Source of the DNA: an uncultured Bacteroidota bacterium | Lineage (GTDB): Bacteria; Bacteroidota; Bacteroidia; Flavobacteriales; Flavobacteriaceae | Length of the DNA: 64,000 nucleotides | Reading direction: 5' to 3' | Assembly: GCA_902595555.1 (NCBI GenBank) | Contig: CACJQM010000002.1 | Span: 186,001 to 250,000 of the forward strand | Part shown: positions 18,914-29,140 of the stretch, piece by piece | Position numbering within the stretch: the first letter of the stretch is position 1 | Layout of the letters: the number at the start of each line of letters is the position of its first letter | Program-made: the position numbers and the translations under genes | Notes under the pieces: generated by a model | Told to the model about the DNA's origin: nothing | Databases searched by the model: none | The model's input: the letters and a program-made list of their open reading frames with translations, nothing else

Positions 18914-19813
18914 TTAATCTAATTTAAATTCGGCCATTACTGGATAATGGTCTGACAACACGCCTGTTTCTTCACCATTATACACTGTAGAGTTTACGCA
19001 TTTTTTTGCTAATTCACGACTCACCATTATAAAATCAATCCTTCGTTGGTTCTTTTCAAAATCTTGAAGAGAACTATAGTTTCCCAAATGTACCTTTGCC
19101 GGATAAGTAAACCTGTCTTGTGTTTTAACGAAACGCTGCGTAACGTCAATTAAAGGATAAGCTATAAAAGAAGCCATTACGCTATAATCAAACTCTTCGT
19201 CAAGCAAGTTGTTATAATCTTTGCTTTTTAAATCACTTGTTCTCACATTTTTTAATAAATCTGGGTTGTCCAATCCTGGGCTTCCGTCAAAAGGAGAATG
19301 GGAATTGAAATCTCCCAACACCACATAAGACTTGTTGTTTATTGAATTAATTTTTGAAAGAACTATTTCGCTCTCTTTCATTCTAAAATCACGGTCTCTA
19401 GGGCTAAAGTGTACAACAAAAAAATCAACACCAAAAGTTTCGCAATGTAACATACCGTGCCAAAGCCCCTCAATTAACTTTTCTTTTACAACAATTGGGT
19501 TAACAGATGTTAAACCTACTGAATGGCAGTTGTCTTTAAGAATAACCGCATGCTTGTGGCCCCATTTTTTTGCATCCTCAAGCAATGTTTCTTTATTATA
19601 ACCACAGAGTTCTTGTAGCGCAACAACATCTGGTTTTTGATCAACAAACCAGTCAATCACATTGTTTTTACGCTCCACATCTTTTCTAAAGTCAAAACCA
19701 TTCCAAATATTATACGATATCACTTTTAAAGGCTTTTTTTCATCTTGGGCGTTCAAGCCTAAGACCACAAAGCAAAGGGCGAGTATCGAAAAAAACACTG
19801 AATTGATTTTCAT
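18914..19813 (-). CDS. Endonuclease/exonuclease/phosphatase family protein, secreted
   Basis: Signal peptide; VISYNIWNG, VALQELCG, VVLGDFNSHS, LSDHYPVMAEF. Confidence 0.88.
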   Translation of the reverse strand: MKINSVFFSILALCFVVLGLNAQDEKKPLKVISYNIWNGFDFRKDVERKNNVIDWFVDQKPDVVALQELCGYNKETLLEDAKKWGHKHAVILKDNCHSVGLTSVNPIVVKEKLIEGLWHGMLHCETFGVDFFVVHFSPRDRDFRMKESEIVLSKINSINNKSYVVLGDFNSHSPFDGSPGLDNPDLLKNVRTSDLKSKDYNNLLDEEFDYSVMASFIAYPLIDVTQRFVKTQDRFTYPAKVHLGNYSSLQDFEKNQRRIDFIMVSRELAKKCVNSTVYNGEETGVLSDHYPVMAEFKLD

Positions 19814-19883
19814 TTTAAAACCACATTGAATTTAATGAAAATAAGATGAATGAAAAAGTTTCAAACTTTTATTAGATTTAAGT

Positions 19884-22295
19884 ATGAAAAATTTTTACGC
19901 TCTTGCAATTTTTTTAATTGCATTCTCAATAAACGCACAAGAAAACATAAAATATCAAAAACCATCTAAGGAAATCTTAGATTTAGTTGAGTTTGAAAGA
20001 CCCCCATCTGTCCAATATGATGATGATAAAAACTATATGGTCTTCCTATATAGAGACAACTATAAGTCTATTTCAGATTTGTCTGAAAAAGAGTTAAGAT
20101 TAGGGGGGTTAAGAATTAATCCAAAAACAAATATTGGAAGTAGGGTTACATTTTATAATAATGTAAAAATTAAAAAACTAAAGAAAAAAAATGGGGCGGT
20201 TGAACAAGTATCAGGTCTTCCAGACAACCCAAAACTAACGAACTTTGCATGGTCACCAGACGAAACCAAAATTGCATTAACCAACACAACAGAAAAAGGA
20301 GTAGAGCTTTGGGTTTTAGATCTTGAAACAGCAAGTGTGGTTAAATTGACAGACGCAATATTAAACGCAAACATAGGCGGGGTGATTACTTGGCAAGCTG
20401 ACAGTCAGTCAATGCTGGTTAAAATGCTTTCAAAAAACAGAAAACCTTTAATTGACACCAGCTCCATAGTTCCTGACGGACCAACAATTTCAAACAATTA
20501 TGGAGCAAAAGCGCAAAACAGAACTTACCAAGACCTTTTGAAAAACAAATCAGACGAGCATAATTTTGAACAGCTTGCAACATCTTCCATATACAAAGTG
20601 TCACTAAATGGCAGCAAAGAAAAATGGCTTGATGACGCAATGTATAGAACAATTTCTTTCTCACCAGACGGAAATTATGTAATGGTTTCACAAATAAAAA
20701 AACCATTTTCATACTTAGTAACATATGGAAGATTTCCTTCGCAGACAGACATATTTGACAAGCAAGGAAAGCTAATTACAGACCTTTTGGATACACCTTT
20801 AATTGAAGAGCTGCCAAAAGGAAGAATGTCAACAAGGACAGGAAAAAGAAGTTATAGTTGGAGAGCGGACAAGCCCTCAACCTTAATTTATGTCAAAGCT
20901 TTAGACGGTGGTGATCCTGCGTTTGAAGCTAACTACCGAGACGAAGTTTTTGAGGTCGAAGCACCTTTTAGTGGAGCAGGAAAAAGTTTGGTAAAAACCA
21001 CAAACAGATTTAGCGGGATTGACTGGGGAACAGAAAACACAGCGATCGTCTATGATTATTGGTGGGACACAAGAAACAGAAAAGCATATGTTTTTAACCC
21101 CTCAAGCCCAAGCTCAAAACCCAAAATTCTTTATGACAGAAACTACCAAGATATATATAGCGACCCGGGGAGTTTTTTAAAATCCAGAAACGCATTTAAC
21201 AAAAGTGTTTTGATGCTTCACAAAGGAAACGCATATTTGAGAGGAGCAGGGTTCAGCAAAGAAGGGCAGTTCCCTTTTATTGATAGATTAAACATTACAA
21301 CCCTTAATAAATCAAGGGTTTATCAGTCAAAATACACCGACAAAGTAGAGGCTATTCAAGGCTTTAATCCATCTACCAACGAACTAATAGTGAGAATAGA
21401 GTCGCCAACGGAATACCCAAATTATTACTCTAAAAAAACAAGCGGCAAAAAAATATCCAAAATAACACACTTTGAAAACCCTTTTGAAGAATTACAAAAC
21501 GTTAAAAAAGATGTAATAACCTACAAAAGAGATGATGGATTGGAGCTTTCAGGAATTCTTTATTTGCCTGTAAATTATGATGAAGAAAAAAAAGAAAAAG
21601 CACCAATGATTTTGTGGGCTTACCCAAGAGAATTTAAAGACCGGAATAGCGCCTCGCAAAACAACAAAAACCCAAACAGATTTACATCACCCTACTATGG
21701 CTCAATGGTTTATTGGGTAACAAAAGGATATGTGGTTTTAGACGACGCCTCCTTTCCTATTATTGGTGAAGGAGAGGAAGAGCCTAATGACAGTTTTAGA
21801 AAACAGCTAGTTGCAAATGGCAAAGCGGCTATTGACGCCGTTGATAAAATGGGCTACATAGATAGAACAAAAGTTGCAGTAGGTGGCCATAGCTACGGAG
21901 CTTTTATGGTTGCAAACCTTTTATCTCATAGTAATTTGTATGCGGCTGGAATTGCTAGAAGCGGAGCATACAACAGAACTTTAACACCTTTTGGTTTTCA
22001 AAGCGAGCAAAGAAGCTATTGGGAGGCCCCAAATGTTTATTATACAATGTCTCCTTTTATGCATGCTGAGAAAATGAAAACCCCGCTATTATTGATTCAT
22101 GGCGAAGACGATAATAATTCAGGAACATACCCTATGCAGAGCGAAAGATACTTTAACGCACTAAAAGGCTTAGGGGCAACAGTCAGACTGGTTATGCTAC
22201 CAAAAGAAAGCCACGGATACGCTTCAAAGGAAAGCATTTATCATGTTCTTTGGGAGCAAGACCAATGGCTTGAAAAGTATGTAAAAAACAAATAA
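19884..22295 (+). CDS. S9 family prolyl-oligopeptidase-like serine peptidase
   Basis: Signal peptide, beta-propeller N-region, VAVGGHSYGAFMVANLLSHS nucleophile elbow, LLLIHGEDDNN, KESHGY. Confidence 0.9.
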   Translation: MKNFYALAIFLIAFSINAQENIKYQKPSKEILDLVEFERPPSVQYDDDKNYMVFLYRDNYKSISDLSEKELRLGGLRINPKTNIGSRVTFYNNVKIKKLKKKNGAVEQVSGLPDNPKLTNFAWSPDETKIALTNTTEKGVELWVLDLETASVVKLTDAILNANIGGVITWQADSQSMLVKMLSKNRKPLIDTSSIVPDGPTISNNYGAKAQNRTYQDLLKNKSDEHNFEQLATSSIYKVSLNGSKEKWLDDAMYRTISFSPDGNYVMVSQIKKPFSYLVTYGRFPSQTDIFDKQGKLITDLLDTPLIEELPKGRMSTRTGKRSYSWRADKPSTLIYVKALDGGDPAFEANYRDEVFEVEAPFSGAGKSLVKTTNRFSGIDWGTENTAIVYDYWWDTRNRKAYVFNPSSPSSKPKILYDRNYQDIYSDPGSFLKSRNAFNKSVLMLHKGNAYLRGAGFSKEGQFPFIDRLNITTLNKSRVYQSKYTDKVEAIQGFNPSTNELIVRIESPTEYPNYYSKKTSGKKISKITHFENPFEELQNVKKDVITYKRDDGLELSGILYLPVNYDEEKKEKAPMILWAYPREFKDRNSASQNNKNPNRFTSPYYGSMVYWVTKGYVVLDDASFPIIGEGEEEPNDSFRKQLVANGKAAIDAVDKMGYIDRTKVAVGGHSYGAFMVANLLSHSNLYAAGIARSGAYNRTLTPFGFQSEQRSYWEAPNVYYTMSPFMHAEKMKTPLLLIHGEDDNNSGTYPMQSERYFNALKGLGATVRLVMLPKESHGYASKESIYHVLWEQDQWLEKYVKNK

Positions 22296-22322
22296 AACAA
22301 CAACTAATGCAGTGGTAAAATT

Positions 22323-22742
22323 TTATTGAAGCTTAAAAATAATAGGCAAAGAAAAAGGTACTTCAACAACTTTTCCATCAATTCTTCCAGGCGTAATTCT
22401 AGGAATCAATGAAATAATTCTCTTTGCCTCAGCCTCAAGCATTGGGTCGGGGCCTCGAGTCTTAATTTGTTCGACATATCCGCCAACTCCAATTATAAAA
22501 GAAACAAAAACCTTTCCTTGAATACCCTTTTTTTGAGCCAATTCTGGATACCTAAAATTTCTAGCAACATGTCTGTAGATTTTTTCTTGAAAGCACATTT
22601 TTCTGTTTTCTTCTTTTTCAGGAAAACAGCCAGGGTACACAGGGACTTTGTCAAGTATTTGAAAATCTTCAACACCAGCACTGTCTTGAGAAAAGCTTAA
22701 AAAGCTAAACAGAAAAAAGAAAACAAAAAGTAAACTTTTCAT
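22323..22742 (-). CDS. Energy transducer TonB C-terminal domain protein
   Basis: FRYPELAQKKGIQGKVFVSFIIGVGGYVEQIKTRGPDPMLEAEAKRIISLIPRITPGRIDGKVVEVPFSLPI. Confidence 0.9.
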   Translation of the reverse strand: MKSLLFVFFFLFSFLSFSQDSAGVEDFQILDKVPVYPGCFPEKEENRKMCFQEKIYRHVARNFRYPELAQKKGIQGKVFVSFIIGVGGYVEQIKTRGPDPMLEAEAKRIISLIPRITPGRIDGKVVEVPFSLPIIFKLQ

Positions 22743-22774
22743 AATTATAATATGTTGGTTAAAATAAGGAATTA

Positions 22775-23098
22775 TTATAGATTTTGAGTTAGCCCTTCAA
22801 CACGTTTTTTTATTTCTTTTGATGATAGAATTTCTTTGGATGTATATATTATAAAAAAGGAAAGACCTTTTGAAACAGAGCCAATAAAACCCAAGCTTTT
22901 AACCTGCTCTCTAATTCTTCTTTTGATAAGGTTTCTTTTTACTGCAGAGGGGTAAAGTTTTTTCGACACACTTACACCAAACTCTACAAGGCCATCTTCA
23001 AAATCATAGGCCTTTAATAAAAGCCCCCGCCCTTTTATTGTAGAGCCTTTTTCGAAAATAAGATCAATTTTGTTCTTGTTTTTAAGGTATTGGGCCAT
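22775..23098 (-). CDS. rnpA: Ribonuclease P protein component
   Basis: SVSKKLYPSAVKRNLIKRRIREQVK motif. Confidence 0.9.
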   Translation of the reverse strand: MAQYLKNKNKIDLIFEKGSTIKGRGLLLKAYDFEDGLVEFGVSVSKKLYPSAVKRNLIKRRIREQVKSLGFIGSVSKGLSFFIIYTSKEILSSKEIKKRVEGLTQNL

Positions 23099-24894
23099 TA
23101 GTTTATTTCAACAGAATTATCCATTTGATTTATATCAGCAATTCTTTTTGAAGGATCAATTTCAACTTTACTTACCTTTTTGTTTCCCTGAACTTCAAAC
23201 TCATATTCTGTTGAAGCCCAATTCCAAGGCTCCATTAAATAAACTTCATTTTTAAAGGTTTTATAACCGTGTAATAAATCATTTGGAATGTAGTACATGT
23301 CAGACGAGCCGTCTTCAAAAGAAACAACAACCTCAATCGGCATAGGAATTCTTGCTTTTCTTTTAAGGGTTATCACGCGCTCATCTTCTAATGATGAGAT
23401 ATCTATTCCATAATCTATTTTGTGGGGTGTTCTTGTCCATTCATTTAAATACCATTCAAGCTCAAGATCAGAAACCTTCTCTGCTATTCTTTTAAAATCA
23501 TTTGGAGTTGGGTGTTTAAACTTAAACTCTTGATAGTACCTTCTTAGTGTTTTGTTTAAGTTTTCTTTACCAATTATATAGCCAAGTTGTGAAAGAAAAA
23601 CAGACCCTTTGCTATATGCTGATGCGCCATAGGCAAAGTTGTAGTCATACCTGTCCGAATGAATGGTCTGCGCTTGTTCAAAACCAGATTTAGCCAAAAG
23701 ATAATACCTGTCATAGCTGCTTTTGTGAGGGAACTCAGGGCTTTCGTTGTTTACATAATTTTCAGAAAGAGAAGTTATGTATTCAGTAAACCCTTCATCC
23801 ATCCAGGCGTGTTTAGCCTCGTTTGTAGCTAACAGATGTTGGAACCAGGCATGTGCCATTTCGTGAGCAGTAACCCCAAGCAGACTAGGATAAGATCTTT
23901 CACCAGTAATCATCGTGCACATAGCATACTCCATTCCTCCGTCTCCCCCTTGAATAATTGAATATTGTTTCCAAGGATATGGGCCAATAGCTTCTTCAAA
24001 ATATTTCATAAGTAAAACAGAATCGTCTTGAAGTTTTTTCCAATCCTCAATATTTACAGTTGGTTTGTAAAAAAAGTGAAGATCTACACCAGACTCAGAT
24101 TTTTTAATGTCGTGTATGTAATCAGGATCTGCTGCCCAAGCAAAATCATGTACGTTTGGAGCGTAAAACTTCCAAGTGTTCGTTTTAGAGTCATTTTCTT
24201 TAGGGTTTTTTTCTGTATATCCATGGCCTATTTCGTTTGCATTTTGCAAATAGCCAGTTCCGCCAACCACATAGTCTTTGTCAATTGTTATATTGACCGA
24301 GTAGTTTCCCCAAACACCATGAAATTCTCTTCCAATATAAGGGTTGGGGTGCCAGCCCTCAGAATCATACTCAGCAAGTTTTGGGAACCATTGAGTCATC
24401 GTCATATCAACACCCTCTTTATTTAATTTTCCAGATCTTCTAATTTGAAGAGGAACTTGTGCTGTAAAAACCATACTAAGCTTCGTCTTTTTTCCTGGCA
24501 ATAGAGGTTTGTTTAGCCTAGCCAACAAAACAGTTTCATTTACTTCATAATAAACATCTTTGCCGTCTTGCTTTAAAGCAGAAACACTAATGTCTCCGTA
24601 GTCTTTTTCTTCCAAAGCAACAATTCTGCTTCCTACTCTTCTGTCGGGATCTCTAATTGTCCTTGAGCGAATATCCATTTGGCTGTTTGGTTTAAATGCA
24701 TTGAAAAATAAGTGATAATAAACCTTTTTAATGGTGTCATTCGAGTTGTTGGTATAAATAATTGATTGATCTCCGTCATAAGTAAAGTCGGACACATCTA
24801 CAACTATGTCCATTTCATATTCAACATGTTGTTGCCAATAGTTTTGAGAAAAAGAAAGCTGGAATGCAAGTAAAATAAATATTGTTCTAATCAT
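23098..24894 (-). CDS. M1 family metallopeptidase
   Basis: GGMEYAMCTM, TAHEMAHAWFQHLLATNEAKHAWMDEGFTEY (HExxH...E). Confidence 0.93.
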   Translation of the reverse strand: MIRTIFILLAFQLSFSQNYWQQHVEYEMDIVVDVSDFTYDGDQSIIYTNNSNDTIKKVYYHLFFNAFKPNSQMDIRSRTIRDPDRRVGSRIVALEEKDYGDISVSALKQDGKDVYYEVNETVLLARLNKPLLPGKKTKLSMVFTAQVPLQIRRSGKLNKEGVDMTMTQWFPKLAEYDSEGWHPNPYIGREFHGVWGNYSVNITIDKDYVVGGTGYLQNANEIGHGYTEKNPKENDSKTNTWKFYAPNVHDFAWAADPDYIHDIKKSESGVDLHFFYKPTVNIEDWKKLQDDSVLLMKYFEEAIGPYPWKQYSIIQGGDGGMEYAMCTMITGERSYPSLLGVTAHEMAHAWFQHLLATNEAKHAWMDEGFTEYITSLSENYVNNESPEFPHKSSYDRYYLLAKSGFEQAQTIHSDRYDYNFAYGASAYSKGSVFLSQLGYIIGKENLNKTLRRYYQEFKFKHPTPNDFKRIAEKVSDLELEWYLNEWTRTPHKIDYGIDISSLEDERVITLKRKARIPMPIEVVVSFEDGSSDMYYIPNDLLHGYKTFKNEVYLMEPWNWASTEYEFEVQGNKKVSKVEIDPSKRIADINQMDNSVEIN

Positions 24895-24896
24895 AA

Positions 24897-25751
24897 TTAT
24901 AGTTCTTCTAGTAAAAAAGACTTGTCAAATCTTATGCCTTTTTCTGTTTTTTTAAGTGAAACTATCTCGTTGTTGGGATCATGCTCCATAAACAAAAGAC
25001 AATCTTTTTCAAAAGCATCCTCCAAGAAAAGAGATTTTTCTTTCATAGTTAATAAAGGCCTAACATCATAACCCATTATATACGGAACCGGAATATGCCC
25101 TGCAGTTGGAATAAGGTCTGCACAATAAATTAAGTCTTTGCCTTTGAAGTTAACCTTTGGAATCATTTGTTTTTCAGTATGCCCGTCTACACACAAAACC
25201 TCTATTCCAAGCTCTTCGCTAAATACAAATTCATTAGAGGTGTTTTTTAGAAAACTCAAACGACCAGACTCTTTAATTGGCAGGAGGTTTTCATCTAAAA
25301 AAGAAGCTTTTTCTCTGGGATTAGGCTTGGTAGCCCAATTCCAGTGATTCTCATTGGACCAATAGTTAGCGTTCTTAAACTGAACATCATACCGCTTTTT
25401 AGCATTATCCCAAAAAACAGCACCACCACAATGATCGAAATGAAGGTGAGTTAACAATACATCTGTTATTTCTTCAACCCCAAAACCAGCGGCATTTATT
25501 GATTTTACAAGGTCAAAATTACCCCATCTTTTATAGTGGCTAAAAAACTTTTCTGACTGTTTATTACCCATTCCTGTATCAACCAGAATTAATTTGCCAC
25601 CGTCTTCAATAAGCATACACCTTGCGGACATATCAATCATGTTGTCAGAGTCTGCAGGGTTAGTTTTTTCCCATAGTGATTTTGGCACAACACCAAACAT
25701 TGCACCTCCGTCGAGCTTAAAGTTCCCAGCCTGGATAGAGTATAGATTCAT
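24897..25751 (-). CDS. MBL-fold metallo-hydrolase
   Basis: LLTHLHFDHCGGAV, DTGMGNK, VDGHTEKQMIP. Confidence 0.9.
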   Translation of the reverse strand: MNLYSIQAGNFKLDGGAMFGVVPKSLWEKTNPADSDNMIDMSARCMLIEDGGKLILVDTGMGNKQSEKFFSHYKRWGNFDLVKSINAAGFGVEEITDVLLTHLHFDHCGGAVFWDNAKKRYDVQFKNANYWSNENHWNWATKPNPREKASFLDENLLPIKESGRLSFLKNTSNEFVFSEELGIEVLCVDGHTEKQMIPKVNFKGKDLIYCADLIPTAGHIPVPYIMGYDVRPLLTMKEKSLFLEDAFEKDCLLFMEHDPNNEIVSLKKTEKGIRFDKSFLLEEL

Positions 25752-25769
25752 TGTTGTAAATGTAAAGAA

Positions 25770-27944
25770 TTATCTAATAGTTAGCCTCAGAACCGAACAC
25801 GCAGCCATCTTTACAAAGCGGTCCTCACCAGCCCCAAAAAGAACGCTAATCCAATTGTCTTTCTCCGGGGTTCCTAAAATCAAAAGGTCATAACTAGCAG
25901 ACTCTTCAGAAATTGTTTCTACAGGATTACTGCTTTTAACAATTTTTAGTTCTGATTTTGATTTTGTTGATGAAATAACCTCCTCTGAAGTCTTTTGAAG
26001 AGCGGCGGTTTTTCTTTCGTTTTCAGAAATAATATTTAGAAGTGTTAAAGAAGCGCCAAAGTGTTGACATATTTCATCAGCCACATCAATAAAAGCCTGA
26101 TTCCTTCTTCCGGGCCTGAGGGCTATCAGCACTTTTGAAAACCTTCTAACTCCATTGTCCTTGAACAGAGCAAGATTTGAGTTTACTTTTCTTAATAACC
26201 AACCGATTGGATTTCCAACAAATATTCCAGCACTTTCTCTTCCGTCCCATTCCATAACCAACCACTTACACTTGCTTTGCCCAGTTATGTTGTCAATTGA
26301 GCTTGCTACATCATGAGTAGCAATGGTCTCATAAGATATTTTTAAGTTTTTATATTTTTTGAGCTTTTCTAATCTTCTTTTTTTGGACTCTGAGACTGGA
26401 GTATTTAGGTCAATTGCCTCCAAAAAAGTTTGATTAGGAACCTCCAATAAATTTATTGTGTTGATCTTAGACTTATCATTTATTGATGATGCCATCTCAA
26501 CCAACATTTCGGTTGATGTTTCATTGCCTAATAAAGGAACAACTATTTCTGCATTTACATTACTTATGTCCTCACTCTGACTTGATGGAGAGCTCAAATC
26601 TGTAACATCTTTTCCAGGTGTTTTTCCTTTAAACAAAAAAGATAAAAAACCATAATTAGAAATAACACCACTTCTTTCAGTTTTGCTTCCATAAATAATA
26701 AAAATTACAACCCCAAGCACAAAAACACCAAGTACAGACAACAAAGGCATTATGCCTAAATATGATAACAACACGATTCCGCTTAAAATCCCAAAAATTT
26801 GAACATATGGGTAAAAGGGGGATCTAAAAGATGGTTTATACCACTGTGCATTTGTTTCTCTAAGCACAATAACAGAAAGCTCATTAAAAATAAACATCAA
26901 CACTTTAAAAGCACTTGCCAGTTTGGCAATTTTCACGACATCCAGAAAAATAATAGCCAAACCAATAATTGTTGATGTTGTTAAAATAGCAGGCACAGGT
27001 GTTAAAAACTTTGAGCTTATTTTTCCTAGATAACTTGGCATCAGCTTATCTTTTGACATAGCAAAAGGAAATCTTGAAGATGCTAAGACCCCAGAATTTG
27101 CCATTGACATTAACGTAATAACCCCCACGACACCAGCAGCATAGCCAAAATAGTTGCCACCAATACTCTGGAAAAGAGTATGTATTGGCTTGATGTCTGT
27201 TGCTAGAACACTAGCCTCAACATTTCCAACTAAAACAAGGGCTACTAAAACATAAATAGATGTTATCAAAAACAAGGAAATAATCATTGTTCTTGGGAGG
27301 TTTTTTTCAGGGTTTTTTATTTCACCGGCTATAGCAGCAATTTTTGTAACACCAGCGTATGAAATATATAAAAATGCAACACCAGTTATAAACCCATCAC
27401 TACCATCCAAAAAAATTGGCTCCATTAGTTTAGAATCGTAGCTGTTGAAGCCCAAAAAGACTATAAATATTAATGCAATTAAGCTAATCGAAACAATTAT
27501 AAGCTGAGTCTTTTCAACTTTTTTAACACCAAAAACATTAAGCAAAAGAATAACAAGCAGGGCTAAAAGGGCAATAGATTTTGTCAACCCAGAATCCACT
27601 TCAATTAAAACGTATAAATATGCACTAAGCCCAACAAGAGAAAAAGCACTCTTAAGCAAAAGGGAAAGCCAAAGGCCTATGCCTGCAATTGTGCCAAATA
27701 AAGGACCAAAAGCTCTTTCAATATAAACATATGTTCCTCCAGACTTAGGCATTGCGGTTGCAAGCTCAGATTTTGACAAGACGGCAGGCAGAATACAAAA
27801 AGCAGCCACTAAAAAAGCTAGCCATACAGATGAACCAGTAATACCAACAGCCAAGCCGGGCAGTACAAAAATCCCACTTAACATGCCCCCTATACTAACG
27901 GCTATGGCTCCAGGCAACGACAGAGTTCTTTGAAGTTTTTTCAC
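25770..27944 (-). CDS. APC-superfamily amino acid permease with C-terminal universal-stress-like domain
   Basis: 12-TM-like N-region (GGMLSGIFVLPG, PKSGGTYVYIERAFGP), soluble C-region with VLIALRPGRRNQAFIDVADEI and LLILGTPEKDNW. Confidence 0.88.
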   Translation of the reverse strand: MKKLQRTLSLPGAIAVSIGGMLSGIFVLPGLAVGITGSSVWLAFLVAAFCILPAVLSKSELATAMPKSGGTYVYIERAFGPLFGTIAGIGLWLSLLLKSAFSLVGLSAYLYVLIEVDSGLTKSIALLALLVILLLNVFGVKKVEKTQLIIVSISLIALIFIVFLGFNSYDSKLMEPIFLDGSDGFITGVAFLYISYAGVTKIAAIAGEIKNPEKNLPRTMIISLFLITSIYVLVALVLVGNVEASVLATDIKPIHTLFQSIGGNYFGYAAGVVGVITLMSMANSGVLASSRFPFAMSKDKLMPSYLGKISSKFLTPVPAILTTSTIIGLAIIFLDVVKIAKLASAFKVLMFIFNELSVIVLRETNAQWYKPSFRSPFYPYVQIFGILSGIVLLSYLGIMPLLSVLGVFVLGVVIFIIYGSKTERSGVISNYGFLSFLFKGKTPGKDVTDLSSPSSQSEDISNVNAEIVVPLLGNETSTEMLVEMASSINDKSKINTINLLEVPNQTFLEAIDLNTPVSESKKRRLEKLKKYKNLKISYETIATHDVASSIDNITGQSKCKWLVMEWDGRESAGIFVGNPIGWLLRKVNSNLALFKDNGVRRFSKVLIALRPGRRNQAFIDVADEICQHFGASLTLLNIISENERKTAALQKTSEEVISSTKSKSELKIVKSSNPVETISEESASYDLLILGTPEKDNWISVLFGAGEDRFVKMAACSVLRLTIR

Positions 27945-27963
27945 TTATCCTAAAATAAAGAAA

Positions 27964-28596
27964 TTATTTATTTAAAAGGAGAATGTCTTCAATTAACTGT
28001 TCCATTTCTAAACCCAAGGTGCCGTTATAAATTCCTCTAATCCTTAAACCCTTGTCAACTAAAAGAAAATGTTCAGTATGTAAAAAATCTGTACTATCTT
28101 TTGTAAAACCAATTTCTTCCTCAGCAAAATAAGATTTTCTAGCTAGAGAATAAATCTTGTTTTTGTCCCCCGTTAGGAAATGCCAGTTTTCAGAATTGAG
28201 AGTGAACTCTTTTTTATATCTATTCAAAACTTCAGGACTGTCGAGCCATGGTGTTACTGTAAATGAAACCAAATTTACATTTGGGTTGTTTTGAAACTTC
28301 TTTTCAACCTCTACCATGTTTGTTGTCATTTTTGGACAAATATGTGTGCAAGAAGTAAATATAAAGTTTGCAACATGAATTTTACCTCTTAAATCTTTGG
28401 AGCCAAAACTATTTCCGTTGTTATCAGTAAAAGCAAAATCTTCAATTTTATGAGTAATAGTTTTTTCTAATTGAGCGCTGTTTTTTATAAAAACAGGATT
28501 AAAATCAGGTGAATTGTAATATGGAAGTTGATTGGTAGGGCCATTACAAGACAGTATAAAAAGAAGGCTACATATCAAAAACCTCTTCAGAAACAT
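27964..28596 (-). CDS. SCO1/SenC family copper chaperone-like lipoprotein
   Basis: FIFTSCTHICPKMTTNM (CxxxC), LTGDKNKIYSLARKSYF, HTEHFLLVDKGLRIRGIYNGT; start moved to MFLKRFLICS. Confidence 0.88.
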   Translation of the reverse strand: MFLKRFLICSLLFILSCNGPTNQLPYYNSPDFNPVFIKNSAQLEKTITHKIEDFAFTDNNGNSFGSKDLRGKIHVANFIFTSCTHICPKMTTNMVEVEKKFQNNPNVNLVSFTVTPWLDSPEVLNRYKKEFTLNSENWHFLTGDKNKIYSLARKSYFAEEEIGFTKDSTDFLHTEHFLLVDKGLRIRGIYNGTLGLEMEQLIEDILLLNK

Positions 28597-29140
28597 TTGT
28601 ACAGTTTTTTGTGCCAAGCAATCCATAGCGCCGATTATTTTTAATTATATAATTAGACTTTATTTTTCCATCAAGGTACCAAACTTTTTGAGACCCAAAT
28701 TCACGCCCCATTTTATAATTAAACTCTTCAATTAATTGTCCATCTTTTGTCCATAAGCTGTTGGTCCCATTATATTCACCGTTTTTAAACATAAAAACAA
28801 AGTTTTTTGCTCCATCATTATAGAAACCTTCGTACAAACCAACCTTAAGCCCCCTTTTATAAAACCTTCTTTCTTTAAGAGAGCCGTTAGGGTAAAAGGT
28901 TTTCCAAACCCCATGTTTAAAGCCGTTTTTATATTCTCCAATTAATATTGTGTCTTTATCTTCATTTGTGTTAAAAACAATTCCTGAAAAAATCTCTCCG
29001 TTATAGGTTGTTTGCGTGCTAAAACCATCAAAACCCTTAGATTCTTCATGAACGACCAGCTGATTATTGGGATTACACCCAATAAAAAAAACTATAACAA
29101 CGTATAGAAGTTTATTGGCTAACTGTACCGGGAGTTCCAT
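28568..29140 (-). CDS. MORN-repeat lipoprotein
   Basis: GEYKNGFKHGVWKTFYPNGSLKERRFYKRGLKVGLYEGFYNDG repeats; lipobox VFFIGCNPN; both ends overlap neighbours. Confidence 0.8.
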   Translation of the reverse strand: MELPVQLANKLLYVVIVFFIGCNPNNQLVVHEESKGFDGFSTQTTYNGEIFSGIVFNTNEDKDTILIGEYKNGFKHGVWKTFYPNGSLKERRFYKRGLKVGLYEGFYNDGAKNFVFMFKNGEYNGTNSLWTKDGQLIEEFNYKMGREFGSQKVWYLDGKIKSNYIIKNNRRYGLLGTKNCTNVSEEVFDM